A stretch of 64,000 nucleotides of DNA from Microbacteriaceae bacterium VKM Ac-2855 (GCA_013204985.1 JABMLG010000002.1:682001-746000), one strand, 5' to 3'. Positions 38,581 through 48,402 are shown, counted from the first letter of the stretch. Notes: generated from the sequence alone by a model not told the origin. Numbers and translations: made by a program.

Positions 38581-39543
38581 ATGACCTCCATCCAGTACCG
38601 CACCCTGGGATCCTCCGGCCTCGTCGTCTCCTCCGTCGGACTCGGCTGCAACAACTTCGGTCGCGCGAACACCCCGACGCAGACGCAGGAGGGCACCGAT
38701 GCGGTGATCGGCGCCGCTCTCGACGCGGGCGTCACCCTCTTCGACACCGCCGACATCTACGGCGCCGAGCGCGGCCTCTCGGAGACCCTGATGGGCAACG
38801 CGCTCCGCGGCCGGCGGGACGACGTGGTTCTCGCGACGAAGTTCGGGATGGACATGGACGGCGTCAACGGAGCGGACTTCGGCGCACGCGGGTCGCGGCG
38901 GTACATCCGTCGCGCCGTCGAGTCGTCGCTGCGCCGACTGCAGACGGACTGGATCGACCTGTACCAGCTGCACCAGCCGGATCCGTCGACGCCGATGGAG
39001 GAGACGCTCTCGACGTTGGACGACCTCGTGCGAGAAGGAAAGGTGCGCTACCTCGGTCACTCGAATCTCGCGGGGTGGCAGATCGCGGACGCCGCGCACA
39101 TTGCGGCGGAGGCGGGTTTCACGCCCTTCGTCTCGGCGCAGAACGAGTACAGCCTCATCGTGCGGGACGCGGAGGAGGAAGTGCTTCCGGCCGCCCGGCA
39201 TTTCGGGGTCGGCTTCCTGCCGTTCTTCCCGCTGTACAACGGGCTTCTCACCGGTAAGTACAGCCGGGGAGGGGGTCCGGAGCGCAGCCGGCTCGTCGCG
39301 GCGAAGCCCCAGCTGCTCGAATCGGCGCCGTGGGACGCCCTGGACGCGTACGAGACCTTCTGTCGAGAACGAGGCATCGAGATGCTCGACGCGACATTCG
39401 CGTGGTTGCTGGCACAGCCCGGTTTGAGCAGCGTGATCGCCGGCGCGACCTCGGCCGATCAGATCATCCGTAACGTGGCGGCGGGTGCGGCGTGGGCTCC
39501 CACGACGGATGAGATAGCTGAGATCGGAGAACTGTTCGCCTGA
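38581..39543 (+). CDS. Aldo/keto reductase
   Basis: This 320-residue (beta/alpha)8 NADPH-dependent oxidoreductase has the catalytic tetrad residues in 'LFDTADIYGAERGLSETLMG' (Asp, Tyr), 'DVVLATKFGM' (Lys) and 'DLYQLHQPDP' (His). The sequence resembles the AKR11/12-like group ('GSSGLVVSSVGLGCNNFGR' at the start, 'NEYSLIVRDAEEEVLPAARHFGVGFLPFFPLYNGLLTGKY' later). The substrate is unknown. It is probably monocistronic. Confidence 0.9.
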   Translation: MTSIQYRTLGSSGLVVSSVGLGCNNFGRANTPTQTQEGTDAVIGAALDAGVTLFDTADIYGAERGLSETLMGNALRGRRDDVVLATKFGMDMDGVNGADFGARGSRRYIRRAVESSLRRLQTDWIDLYQLHQPDPSTPMEETLSTLDDLVREGKVRYLGHSNLAGWQIADAAHIAAEAGFTPFVSAQNEYSLIVRDAEEEVLPAARHFGVGFLPFFPLYNGLLTGKYSRGGGPERSRLVAAKPQLLESAPWDALDAYETFCRERGIEMLDATFAWLLAQPGLSSVIAGATSADQIIRNVAAGAAWAPTTDEIAEIGELFA

Positions 39544-39602
39544 TCCGGCACGGGGCTCCCAACGTGAGAGCTTCCGAAGCATCGCCACGGAGAACGCAGG
39601 AG

Positions 39603-39620
39603 TGAGTGAGCACTCACTCA
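39603..39620. promoter_or_regulatory. TetR-type operator palindrome
   Basis: TGAGTGAG-CA-CTCACTCA has perfect 8-base arms and ends 14 bases before the TetR start codon. Position and symmetry point to autoregulation of the regulator-exporter operon; similar TGAGTGA...TCACTCA sites are known for other TetR regulators of pumps. Confidence 0.75.
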
Positions 39621-39634
39621 ACTAGCCTGGCTGT

Positions 39635-40252
39635 ATGGATGGATCATCCGACGCGGACTTCGTCGTCGTCCGAACGCGAGCGAGGCCCCTCGAGGCGGAG
39701 GAGCGACGCGCGGAGATCATCCGCTGCACCATCCCGCTGCTCCTGGAGCAAGGCCGGAACGTGACGACCGCCCGGATCGCGATCGCGGCAGGCGTGGCGG
39801 AAGGCACGTTGTATCGAGTGTTCTCGGACAAGGATGCGCTCATCGACGCCGCAGTCGAGGCGCACCTCGACGCGAAGCCCGTCTACGACGCCCTCGATGA
39901 CGTGGACCGTACGAGCAGCCTGGAGGATCGGGTCACGGCCGTTGCCGAGATCCTGCAGCAGCGGTTCAGATCGATCGTCGCGATGATGACCGCGATGCAC
40001 ATCCGCCAGCCGCCGCCGCGCGGACACGGGATCGAGGGTCGACCGCCCTTCCTCGATCTCGTCGCCGCGCTGCTCGCGCCCAACGCCGATCGGCTGAGCG
40101 TCGCTCCGGAGCGGGCGGCGCAGATCATCCGTCTGCTCACCTTCGCAGCCAGTCACCCCGGAATCGGAGACGGCCCGCCGTTCACTCCGGCCGAGATCGC
40201 CCACCTCATCCTGCACGGCATCGAACACGAAAAGGAAAGGTCGCTCTCCTGA
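39635..40252 (+). CDS. TetR-family transcriptional regulator
   Basis: This 205-residue protein has an N-terminal helix-turn-helix: 'RAEIIRCTIPLLLEQGRNVTTARIAIAAGVAEGTLYRVFSDKDALIDAAV'. The C-terminal ligand domain is unspecific. It overlaps the first ABC exporter gene by one base (TGATG) and has a palindromic site at its own promoter, so it very likely represses the regulator-exporter operon until an inducer binds. Confidence 0.9.
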   Translation: MDGSSDADFVVVRTRARPLEAEERRAEIIRCTIPLLLEQGRNVTTARIAIAAGVAEGTLYRVFSDKDALIDAAVEAHLDAKPVYDALDDVDRTSSLEDRVTAVAEILQQRFRSIVAMMTAMHIRQPPPRGHGIEGRPPFLDLVAALLAPNADRLSVAPERAAQIIRLLTFAASHPGIGDGPPFTPAEIAHLILHGIEHEKERSLS

Positions 40253-41985
40253 TGCTGCCTCGTCTTCTGCTGCGCTATCTGCGGCCGCATCGGCGACTGC
40301 TGGTCGGCGTCGTCGGCTTCCAGCTCGCATCCTCGGTCGCATCCCTGTACCTGCCCACCCTCAACGCCGAGATCATCGATCAGGGCGTTGCGGTGGGCGA
40401 TACCGGCTTCATCCTCAGCACCGGCGGTTGGATGCTGCTGATCAGCCTCGTGCAGATCGCATGCTCGGTCGTGGCTGTCTACTTCGCCGCGCGCGTCGCG
40501 ATGGGGCTCGGCCGGGATCTGCGCGAGGCCGTTTTCGGCCGCGTCGGCGGCTTCTCCGAACGTGAGGTGCAGCGCTTCGGCGCCGCCTCCCTGATCACGC
40601 GCACGACGAACGACGTGCAGCAGGTGCAGATGCTGGTGCTGACGAGCTGCACCCTCCTGGTCTCGGCGCCCATGCTGGCGATCGGCGGCATCATTCTGGC
40701 GATCCGTCAGGATGCACAACTGTCGTGGCTCATCGCTGTCGCCGTGCCGGTGCTGCTGATCGCGATCAGCGTGATCGTGGTGCGGATGGTTCCGTTGTTC
40801 CGCCTGATGCAGATCCGCATCGACGCGATCAACCGCGTACTCCGTGAACAGCTGACCGGGATCCGAGTGATCCGCGCCTTCGTTCGCGAGGAGGTGGAAC
40901 GACAGCGCTTCACCCGCTCGAACGACGATGTCACCCGCACAGCGTTGACGGCCGGACGGCTGTTCGCGCTGATGTTCCCGATCGTGATGCTGGTGCTGAA
41001 CGTCTCGAGCGTCGCCGTCATCTGGTTCGGCGGCTTCCGGATCGATGACGGTTCCATGCAGATCGGCACGCTGACCGCTTTTCTGAGTTACCTGATGCAG
41101 ATTCTGATGTCGGTGATGATGGCGACGTTCATGGCCGTGATGATCCCGCGGGCAGCTGTCTGCGCCGACCGGATCTCCGAAGTACTCTCGACCGAATCCA
41201 CGGTCGTGCCCCCGGCCGCGCCCATCGTTCCGACCGAGACGCAGGGCCGGATCGAGCTGCGCGAGGTCGAGTTCTCCTACCCGGGAGCCGACGAGCCCGT
41301 GCTGCACGCGATCGATCTGGTGATGCATTCCGGGCGCACCACGGCGATCATCGGCTCGACGGGTGCGGGCAAGTCCACATTGGTGAACCTGCTGCCGCGA
41401 CTCTTCGACGCGACCGGCGGTACCGTCTCGATCGACGGCGTGGACGTTCGGTCCTTCGATCCCGACGCGTTGTGGGCACGGATGGGCATCGTGCCGCAAC
41501 GTCCGTATCTCTTCGCCGGCACCGTGGCTTCGAATCTGCGCTATGGCCGACCTGATGCGACGGACGAAGAACTGTGGCACGCACTGGAGGTGGCGCAGGC
41601 CCGAAGCTTCGTCAGCGCGATGGCGGGTGGTCTCGAGGCGCCGATCGAGCAGGGCGGCACGAATCTCTCCGGCGGACAACGCCAACGGCTCTCGATCGCT
41701 CGTGCCCTGGTGAAGCGACCCGAGATCTACATTTTCGACGACTCGTTCTCGGCCCTCGACGTAGCGACGGATGCGCGGTTGCGGGCGGCGCTGCGTGCCG
41801 ACACCGTCGGTGCGACCGTCGTCATCGTCGCCCAGCGGGTGTCCACGATCGTCGACGCGGATCAGATCTTCGTACTGGACGACGGGCGGATCGTCGCCCG
41901 CGGCTCGCACGACGAGCTGCTGAAAACCTCGGAGACCTACCGTGAGATCGTCGAATCGCAGCTCGCAGTGGAGGAAGCGGCATGA
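40252..41985 (+). CDS. ABC exporter half-transporter, degenerate-site subunit
   Basis: This 577-residue type IV exporter half has an N-terminal six-helix transmembrane domain and a C-terminal ATPase. Walker A is GSTGAGKST from residue 368, the signature is the canonical LSGGQRQRL (about 472), and Walker B Asp496 is followed by Asp497 rather than the catalytic Glu. This asymmetry is typical of one partner of heterodimeric exporters (LmrCD, TM287/288, BmrCD type). The partner is encoded downstream with an ATGA overlap. It probably exports a drug or lipid under TetR control. Confidence 0.92.
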   Translation: MLPRLLLRYLRPHRRLLVGVVGFQLASSVASLYLPTLNAEIIDQGVAVGDTGFILSTGGWMLLISLVQIACSVVAVYFAARVAMGLGRDLREAVFGRVGGFSEREVQRFGAASLITRTTNDVQQVQMLVLTSCTLLVSAPMLAIGGIILAIRQDAQLSWLIAVAVPVLLIAISVIVVRMVPLFRLMQIRIDAINRVLREQLTGIRVIRAFVREEVERQRFTRSNDDVTRTALTAGRLFALMFPIVMLVLNVSSVAVIWFGGFRIDDGSMQIGTLTAFLSYLMQILMSVMMATFMAVMIPRAAVCADRISEVLSTESTVVPPAAPIVPTETQGRIELREVEFSYPGADEPVLHAIDLVMHSGRTTAIIGSTGAGKSTLVNLLPRLFDATGGTVSIDGVDVRSFDPDALWARMGIVPQRPYLFAGTVASNLRYGRPDATDEELWHALEVAQARSFVSAMAGGLEAPIEQGGTNLSGGQRQRLSIARALVKRPEIYIFDDSFSALDVATDARLRAALRADTVGATVVIVAQRVSTIVDADQIFVLDDGRIVARGSHDELLKTSETYREIVESQLAVEEAA

Positions 41986-43955
41986 GCCAGATGCAACGCG
42001 GACCCGGCGCACCACGTCCGGCTGCGGGCCCGCCGCTCGGCCCTCGACCGGGTGGGCCGGGCGCCGGCATGGCGATGCCGGTCGAGAAATCGGCGAACTT
42101 CGGACCGTCGGCCAAGCGCCTCTTCGGACGGCTGCTTCCGGAACGGATGGGCTTGGCCGTGGTCGTCGTCCTCGGCGTCCTCAGTGTGCTCTTCTCCGTT
42201 CTCGGCCCGAAGCTGCTCGGCGAGGGCACCAACCTCATCTTCGAGGGCGTCATCTCGAAGGATCTGCCGGAAGGCGCCACGCAGTCGCAGGTGGAGGAGC
42301 AGCTGCGTGCCTCCGGCGACACGGCGAAAGCCGATCTGATCAGCGGGATGCAGCTCACGCCGGGAACCGGAATCGACTTCGCGGCGCTCTCGCACGTGCT
42401 GATCTGGGTACTCGTGCTGTACATCGCCGCCTCCGTCTTCGGCTGGCTGCAGGCCTATCTCCTCAACGGCATCGTGCAGCGAACGGTGTTCCGGTTGCGC
42501 GAAGACGTCGAGGCCAAACTGCACCGTCTGCCCTTGTCGTACGTCGATCGAATGCAGCGCGGCGAGCTGCTCTCGCGGGTGACGAACGACATCGACAACG
42601 TCTCGCAGAGTCTGCAGCAGACCCTCAGCCAGGTCCTCACGTCGTTGCTGACCGTCGTCGGTGTCATCGTGATGATGTTCATCATCTCGCCGCTGCTGGC
42701 GCTCATTGCGCTGGTGACGGTGCCGCTGAGCGTCCTGATCACGCGAGCGATCGCGCGACGTTCGCAGCGACTCTTCATCGCTCAGTGGCGCGAGACGGGC
42801 GCCCTGAACGCGACGATCGAGGAGGCTTTCAGCGGGCACGCGATCGTCAAGGTCTTCGGCCGCCGTCGGGAGGTCGAGGCGGACTTCGCCGTGAAGAACC
42901 GGGCGCTGTACGACGCGAGCTTCGGTGCGCAGTTCGTTTCGGGTCTGATCATGCCGGCGATGATGTTCGTCGGGAACCTCGTCTACGTCGCGATCGCGGT
43001 CGTCGGCGGCCTGCAGGTGGCGTCCGGCGCGATGCGGTTGGGCGACGTGCAGGCGTTCATCCAGTACTCCCGACAGTTCACCCAGCCGTTGACGCAGCTG
43101 GGATCGATGGCGAACCTGCTGCAGTCGGGTGTCGCCTCGGCCGAGCGGGTCTTCGAACTGCTCGACGCCGAGGAACAGGGCTCGGACCCGGATGCTCCTG
43201 TGGCGCTCGTCGACGTCCGTGGCCGGGTCGAATTCGAGGACGTGTCGTTCCGCTACCTCCCCGACCGGCCCTTGATCGACGGACTCTCGCTCGTGGCGGA
43301 GCCGGGCAGCACGGTCGCGATCGTCGGTCCGACCGGCGCGGGCAAGACCACGCTGGTCAACCTGATGATGCGTTTCTACGAGATCGACTCCGGACGGATC
43401 ACCCTCGACGGCATCGACATCCGCCGGATGACCCGCTACGAGCTCCGTTCGCGCACGGGCATGGTTCTGCAGGACACCTGGCTTTTCGGTGGCACGATCC
43501 GCGAGAACATCGCCTACGGCAAGCCCGGAGCGAGTGACGAGGAGATCCTCGCGGCCGCTCGAGCGGCGTACGTCGATCGTTTCGTGCACTCCCTCCCGGA
43601 CGGATACGACACGGTGCTCGACGATGAGGCGAGCAACGTCTCGGCGGGGGAGAAGCAGCTGATCACGATCGCGCGTGCATTCCTCAGCGAGCCGACGCTG
43701 CTCATCCTGGACGAGGCGACGAGTTCGGTCGACACACGAACGGAAGTGCTCGTGCAGCAGGCCATGGCGGCACTGCGAGCTGAACGCACCAGTTTCGTGA
43801 TCGCCCATCGGCTCTCGACCATCCGCGATGCGGATCTGATCCTCGTCATGGAGGAGGGACGGATCGTGGAACAGGGTGATCACGAGACGCTGGTGGCGGC
43901 GCGCGGGGCGTATTTCGCGCTCTACGAGGCCCAGTTCTCTGCCGCGGCCGACTAG
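41982..43955 (+). CDS. ABC exporter half-transporter, consensus-Glu subunit
   Basis: This 657-residue partner starts with a Gly/Pro-rich 40-residue cytoplasmic tail and carries an insertion between transmembrane helices 1 and 2. Its Walker A is GPTGAGKTT from residue 449, and Walker B 'LLILDEATSSVD' supplies the catalytic Glu578. Its own signature is altered to VSAGEKQ (about 553-559) where LSGGQ is expected. The two subunits therefore combine one full site (this Glu with the partner's LSGGQ) and one degenerate site. It is the final gene of the TetR operon. Confidence 0.92.
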   Translation: MSQMQRGPGAPRPAAGPPLGPRPGGPGAGMAMPVEKSANFGPSAKRLFGRLLPERMGLAVVVVLGVLSVLFSVLGPKLLGEGTNLIFEGVISKDLPEGATQSQVEEQLRASGDTAKADLISGMQLTPGTGIDFAALSHVLIWVLVLYIAASVFGWLQAYLLNGIVQRTVFRLREDVEAKLHRLPLSYVDRMQRGELLSRVTNDIDNVSQSLQQTLSQVLTSLLTVVGVIVMMFIISPLLALIALVTVPLSVLITRAIARRSQRLFIAQWRETGALNATIEEAFSGHAIVKVFGRRREVEADFAVKNRALYDASFGAQFVSGLIMPAMMFVGNLVYVAIAVVGGLQVASGAMRLGDVQAFIQYSRQFTQPLTQLGSMANLLQSGVASAERVFELLDAEEQGSDPDAPVALVDVRGRVEFEDVSFRYLPDRPLIDGLSLVAEPGSTVAIVGPTGAGKTTLVNLMMRFYEIDSGRITLDGIDIRRMTRYELRSRTGMVLQDTWLFGGTIRENIAYGKPGASDEEILAAARAAYVDRFVHSLPDGYDTVLDDEASNVSAGEKQLITIARAFLSEPTLLILDEATSSVDTRTEVLVQQAMAALRAERTSFVIAHRLSTIRDADLILVMEEGRIVEQGDHETLVAARGAYFALYEAQFSAAAD

Positions 43956-44070
43956 CGACGAGTCGTCGCGGGTCCTGTCGCCTCCTCCACAGGGATGACC
44001 GACCGGTGACTTGTGCGCGATCGACGGAGTCGGCGGTCGGCGACGGCTGCAGCCGTTCGAGGATGGGCCC

Positions 44071-45096
44071 ATGCAGACGACATCGACTCACGCTCCCACC
44101 CTCATCCATCGCGCTTCGACACCGGCCGACTTCCTGAGCACGGTGCCGCACTTGATCGGTTTCCTGCCGGAACGCAGCGTCGTGCTGGTGCCGTTCGTCG
44201 GGAAACGGAGTTGCGGCGCGCTCCGTTTCGATCTGCCGACGGGCGACTCGTCCGTGCTCGTTCCGTACGTCGTGGCGATGCTCTGCCGCTACGAGATCGC
44301 GGAATCCGTCCGCGTCGTCGTCTATTCGGCCGACGACATCGCCGAAGCCTGGCCGTTACCGGAGGAGGAGTTCGTCGAGGACCTCCTGAGTGCACTCCGC
44401 GGCGTCGGCTTCCGGCGCACCGAGGCGTGGCTCGTCGCCGCCGATGGCTGGACCTGTTACACGGATGACGAGTTCGGCCGACGTAGTTCGACGGAGCTCG
44501 CTGCCGCCGCTTCGGCCCTCACTCCGGATGCGCCGCCGTTGCGGTCGGTCGCTGAGCGCGCGACTCCGCCCGCCGTCGACCCGGTCGAGATGGCTTCCGT
44601 CCGTGTCGAGGTGGCCGCGCTGCTCGAACGGTGTCCGGATCACACCCTGCCGGAATCGGAGCGGATGCGCGCGCTTGCCGCGATCCGCCGCGTCGCGAAG
44701 GGTGGGCCCCGGCCGTCATCCTCCGTGAGCGCTCTCATCCTGGTGCTGGTCCAACGGCAGGACCGTCGACGCGACGTGCTTCTGGAGGGTCTTTGGCTCG
44801 GTGACCACCGCGCGCGGTCGCGGGCGATCCGGCCTCCGCTCGAGCGTGTAGAGCGCGTCATCGAGCTGGCGGGGTATCTCGCCGCCTGCGCAGCCGAACC
44901 GGAGTCGTCGGCGGCCTTCGCTTTCCTCGCGATCGCTCACTGGGCGTGCGGCCAGAACTCCGTCGCGGGTGCCGTGACGGACCGGGCTCTGGATCTCGAT
45001 CCCGGCAACCCTGATCTGCACGCGCTCTCGGAGATGTTCTCGGCCGGTGCCGTGGCGCCGTGGATCCGATTCCAGAGCCAGGACGGAATTCGATGA
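44071..45096 (+). CDS. DUF4192 domain protein
   Basis: This 341-residue protein is common in actinobacteria and of unknown function. The opening 'STPADFLSTVPHLIGFLPERSVVLVPF' is the family hallmark, followed by 'GALRFDLP' and 'ESVRVVVYSADD'. The C-terminal part ('AAFAFLAIAHWACGQNSVAGAVTDRALDLDPGNPDLHALSEMF') looks like a short TPR-like helical repeat. The start is placed at the ATG at 44071, directly before the conserved region. Confidence 0.85.
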   Translation: MQTTSTHAPTLIHRASTPADFLSTVPHLIGFLPERSVVLVPFVGKRSCGALRFDLPTGDSSVLVPYVVAMLCRYEIAESVRVVVYSADDIAEAWPLPEEEFVEDLLSALRGVGFRRTEAWLVAADGWTCYTDDEFGRRSSTELAAAASALTPDAPPLRSVAERATPPAVDPVEMASVRVEVAALLERCPDHTLPESERMRALAAIRRVAKGGPRPSSSVSALILVLVQRQDRRRDVLLEGLWLGDHRARSRAIRPPLERVERVIELAGYLAACAAEPESSAAFAFLAIAHWACGQNSVAGAVTDRALDLDPGNPDLHALSEMFSAGAVAPWIRFQSQDGIR

Positions 45097-45113
45097 CGAT
45101 CTCTGTGAGTGTT

Positions 45114-46514
45114 TCAGTGCCCGATCAATGGTCCGACGGCCCGCGCGACCCGCGACGGTCGCCCGGTCAGTCGTTCCTCCGCATCCGCTAACCCCATGGC
45201 GATCAGTCCCGCGTTCGAGCCGAGGAATCGCAGCGGCTCGGGCTCCCATCTGGGCGAATGGTGATCCGTCCATGGCAGCGCCGTCAGAGGACTCGCGCGG
45301 CCCAGGATGCGGTCGGCGAGTGTGCGCCCGGCGAGATTCGTTGTACTGAGGCCGTCGCCGACGTACCCACCCGCGAATCCGACGCCGGTGACCTCGTTGT
45401 ACGAGGCGGTGGCATGCCAATCGCGCGGTACGCCGAGGGCACCGCCCCACCGGTGACTGATCCGCGCATCCCGAGCCGCCGGGAAGAGCTCGCCCAACGT
45501 CCTGATCAGATGATCGAAGACCCGCTCGTCACGGTCGTAGCCCGGGCGGATGGAGCTGCCCCAGTGATAGCGCGCGCCTCGCCCGCCGAACGCGATCCTG
45601 TCATCCGCCGTGCGCTGCCCGTACACCAGCAGGTGGCGGTAGTCGGTGAACGTCTGTCCGTGTTCGATGCCGATCTCGTCCCAGACGTCGGGCGGCAGCG
45701 GCTCGGTCGCTATCATCAGCGAGTACAGCGGCAGGATGCTGCGGCCGACGGCGTGCAACTGGGCTCCGTACGCCTCGGTCGCCAGGACGATCGAGCGGGC
45801 ACGCACCGTTCCGCGATCAGTGGTCACCTCCCGCGGCCGGATCCGCGTGGCGGTCGTGCCCTCGGCGATTCGGACACCGCGGCCCTCGAGCACGGTTGCG
45901 AGGCCTCTCGTCAGAGCGGCAGGCTGCACGCGGGCGCAATTCGGGTCGAAGCTCGCGCCGCTCGTACCGGCTGCGCCGAACGAGCCGACGCGTTCTGAAT
46001 CCCAGTACTCCAGGGGATCCACTCCGTATTCGGCCGCCTCGGCGACGTCCGAGCGAGCCGCCGCATCCTGCACCGCGCCCCGAGCGAACGCGATGGTTCC
46101 GCCGCGGCGGAAATCGCAGTCGATCCCCTCCGCGGAGACGACCCGCCCGATCTCGGTGACGGTATCGATCATCGCGCGGCGCTGGGCGAGTGCGGCGGAG
46201 CGACCGTGGCGTCGCTCGAGCGACGCGGTCCCGCGCGGGAAGAGCGCCGAACACCAACCGCCGTTGCGGCCGGAGGCTCCGTAGCCGACGATCTCCTTCT
46301 CGATCACCAGGACGTCGAGGCTCGGGTCGAGCTCGGTCAGGTAGTAGGCCGTCCAGAGACCGGTCAGCCCGCCGCCCACGATGCAGACGTCGGCCGTCGA
46401 ATGGCCGTCGAGACCGTCGCGAGGCTCCAAGGAGTCCCGACCGGATGCCGCGAGCTGATCCATCCACAGGCTCAGCTCGCGGCGAGGTCGGACGTCGACT
46501 ACAGGCGCGCCCAT
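45114..46514 (-). CDS. FAD-dependent amine oxidoreductase (gamma-glutamylputrescine oxidase-like)
   Basis: This 466-residue DAO-family flavoprotein has the dinucleotide-binding motif 'DVCIVGGGLTGLWTAYYLTE', then 'VIEKEIVGYGASGRNGGWCSALFPRG', and the C-terminal 'RISHRWGGALGVPRDWHATASYNEVTGVGFAGGYVGDGLSTTNLAGRTLADRILG'. The pattern fits PuuB-like oxidases that act on putrescine or its gamma-glutamyl derivative. It overlaps the preceding aminotransferase gene by 16 bases, and an aldehyde dehydrogenase is encoded nearby, so polyamine or related amine breakdown is the likely pathway. The exact substrate is inferred from context. Confidence 0.82.
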   Translation of the reverse strand: MGAPVVDVRPRRELSLWMDQLAASGRDSLEPRDGLDGHSTADVCIVGGGLTGLWTAYYLTELDPSLDVLVIEKEIVGYGASGRNGGWCSALFPRGTASLERRHGRSAALAQRRAMIDTVTEIGRVVSAEGIDCDFRRGGTIAFARGAVQDAAARSDVAEAAEYGVDPLEYWDSERVGSFGAAGTSGASFDPNCARVQPAALTRGLATVLEGRGVRIAEGTTATRIRPREVTTDRGTVRARSIVLATEAYGAQLHAVGRSILPLYSLMIATEPLPPDVWDEIGIEHGQTFTDYRHLLVYGQRTADDRIAFGGRGARYHWGSSIRPGYDRDERVFDHLIRTLGELFPAARDARISHRWGGALGVPRDWHATASYNEVTGVGFAGGYVGDGLSTTNLAGRTLADRILGRASPLTALPWTDHHSPRWEPEPLRFLGSNAGLIAMGLADAEERLTGRPSRVARAVGPLIGH

Positions 46515-47920
46515 GCCTCGGTGAGGACGCTACGCAGGATCTGCTCGATTTCGTCGAACTCCTTCGGACCGATGGTGAGCGGAGGCGCGAGCTGCACCAC
46601 CGGATCGCCCCGGTCGTCGGCCCGGCAGTACAGCCCGGCCTCGAAAAGGGCTTTCGAGAGGAAGCCGCGAAGAAGTCGCTCGGACTCGTCGTCGTCGAAG
46701 GTCTCCTTCGTCGTCTTGTCCTTGACCAGCTCGATACCGAAGAAGTAGCCGTCGCCTCGCACATCGCCGACGATAGGAAGATCGAGCAGCTTCTCGAGGG
46801 TGGCGCGGAAGATCGGCGAATTGACGCGTACGTTCTCGTTGAGCTTCTCCTCCTCGAAGATGTTCAGGTTCTCGAGCGCGACGGCTGCAGAGACCGGGTG
46901 ACCGCCGAAGGTGTACCCGTGCGAGAACGACACCTGCCCGTGCTTGAAGGGCTCGTAGATCCTGTCGCTGATGATCGTCGCGCCGATGGGGGAGTAGCCG
47001 CTGGTCATGCCCTTGGCGCAGGTGATCATGTCGGGGACGTAACCGTATTCGTCGCACGCGAACATGTGGCCGATGCGGCCGAAGGCGCAGATCACCTCAT
47101 CGGAGACGAGCAGCACGTCGTAACGGTCGCAGATCTCGCGGACGCGCTGGAAGTATCCGGGCGGTGGCGGGAAGCATCCGCCCGAGTTCTGAACCGGCTC
47201 GAGGAAGACGGCGGCGACGGTGTCCGCGCCCTCGAAGAGGATCATCTCCTCGATGCGGTTCGCCGCCCAGACTCCGAATTCCACGAGGTCATCGCCGTGC
47301 TCGGGAGCGCGGTAGAAGTTGGTGTTCGGTACGCGGAAGCCGCCGGGGACGAGTGGCTCGAACATTTGCTTCATGGCCGGGATGCCGGTGATGGCCAACG
47401 CGCCCTGCGGGGTGCCGTGGTAAGCGACGGCGCGCGAGATGACCTTGGTCTTGGCCGGCTGCCCCTGCAGCTTCCAGTAGTACTTCGCCAACTTGAACGC
47501 GGTCTCGACGGCCTCGCCGCCACCTGTCGAGAAGAACACCCGGTTCAGATCACCGGGGGCGTAGTCGGCGAGACGGTCGGCCAACTCGATGGCGGTGGGC
47601 GTCGCGTACGACCAGATGGGGAAGAAGGAGAGTTCGGCCGCCTGCTTGGCAGCCGCCTCCGCGAGACGCTGCCGACCATGGCCGGCATTGACCACGAACA
47701 ACCCGGACAACCCGTCGAAGTACTTCTTGCCCTTCGAGTCCCAGATGTGGTGCCCCTCACCCTTGGTGATGATGGGAACGCCGGCACCCGACTCCATCAC
47801 CGACTGGCGCGCGAAGTGCATCCACAGATGGTCCTTGGCCTTCTTCTGCAGATCGGCGTCGTCCCACGCGATGAAGTCGCCGGGGGTCGTTGCGCTGGTA
47901 TCGAATGCGGTGTCGGTCAT
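46499..47920 (-). CDS. Class III aminotransferase (putrescine/omega-amino acid type)
   Basis: This 473-residue PLP enzyme of fold type I, subgroup II, has 'FFSTGGGEAVETAFKLAKYYW', 'VLLVSDEVICAFGRIGHMF' with the PLP-ring Asp, and the Schiff-base lysine in 'DMITCAKGMTSGYSPIGA'. The overall sequence resembles the aspartate aminotransferase family proteins that act as putrescine or beta-alanine/omega-amine:pyruvate transaminases. The neighbours suggest it removes an amino group from a diamine, giving an aldehyde for the dehydrogenase. The Lrp-type regulator gene is immediately upstream, 2 bases away. Confidence 0.87.
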   Translation of the reverse strand: MTDTAFDTSATTPGDFIAWDDADLQKKAKDHLWMHFARQSVMESGAGVPIITKGEGHHIWDSKGKKYFDGLSGLFVVNAGHGRQRLAEAAAKQAAELSFFPIWSYATPTAIELADRLADYAPGDLNRVFFSTGGGEAVETAFKLAKYYWKLQGQPAKTKVISRAVAYHGTPQGALAITGIPAMKQMFEPLVPGGFRVPNTNFYRAPEHGDDLVEFGVWAANRIEEMILFEGADTVAAVFLEPVQNSGGCFPPPPGYFQRVREICDRYDVLLVSDEVICAFGRIGHMFACDEYGYVPDMITCAKGMTSGYSPIGATIISDRIYEPFKHGQVSFSHGYTFGGHPVSAAVALENLNIFEEEKLNENVRVNSPIFRATLEKLLDLPIVGDVRGDGYFFGIELVKDKTTKETFDDDESERLLRGFLSKALFEAGLYCRADDRGDPVVQLAPPLTIGPKEFDEIEQILRSVLTEAWARL

Positions 47921-47922
47921 GG

Positions 47923-48402
47923 TTATCGCGTTCCCCAGTTGTAGAACTGCTTGTGGAGTTTCAGATAGACGAACGTCTCGGTCGAGAGCACGCCCGGTAG
48001 GGCCCGGATCTCGGAGTTCAGGAGCGTGATCAGGTCTTCGTCGTTCTCGCAGACCACTTCGGCCAGGATGTCGAAGGTCCCCGCGGTGAGGACGACGTAG
48101 TCCACCGCCGGGATGGCCGCGAGCCGGTCGGCGACATCGCGTGTGTCACCGGTGACGCGGACACCGATCATCGCCTGACGGTAGAAGCCGAGCTGCATCG
48201 GATCGGTGACGGCGACGATCTGCATAACACCCGACTCGGTGAGCTTCTGCACGCGTTGTCGAACGGCGGCCTCGCTCAGCCCGACCGCTTTGCCGATCTC
48301 GGCGTAGGAGCGTCGTCCATCCGCCTGCAACTGCTCGATGATCGCTTTGGACACGTCGTCGAGTTGCACCGGGCGGGATGGGGCGCGCGAGTTCGGACTC
48401 AT
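47923..48402 (-). CDS. Lrp/AsnC-family regulator
   Basis: This 159-residue regulator has an N-terminal winged helix ('LDDVSKAIIEQLQADGRRSYAEIGKAVGLSEAAVRQRVQKLTESGVMQIVAV') and a C-terminal RAM ligand domain ('DYVVLTAGTFDILAEVVCENDEDLITLLN'). It is the first gene of the leftward amine-catabolic unit and is divergent from the aldehyde dehydrogenase gene. The 170-base gap between them probably carries its binding sites. The expected effectors are amino acids or polyamines. Confidence 0.9.
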   Translation of the reverse strand: MSPNSRAPSRPVQLDDVSKAIIEQLQADGRRSYAEIGKAVGLSEAAVRQRVQKLTESGVMQIVAVTDPMQLGFYRQAMIGVRVTGDTRDVADRLAAIPAVDYVVLTAGTFDILAEVVCENDEDLITLLNSEIRALPGVLSTETFVYLKLHKQFYNWGTR

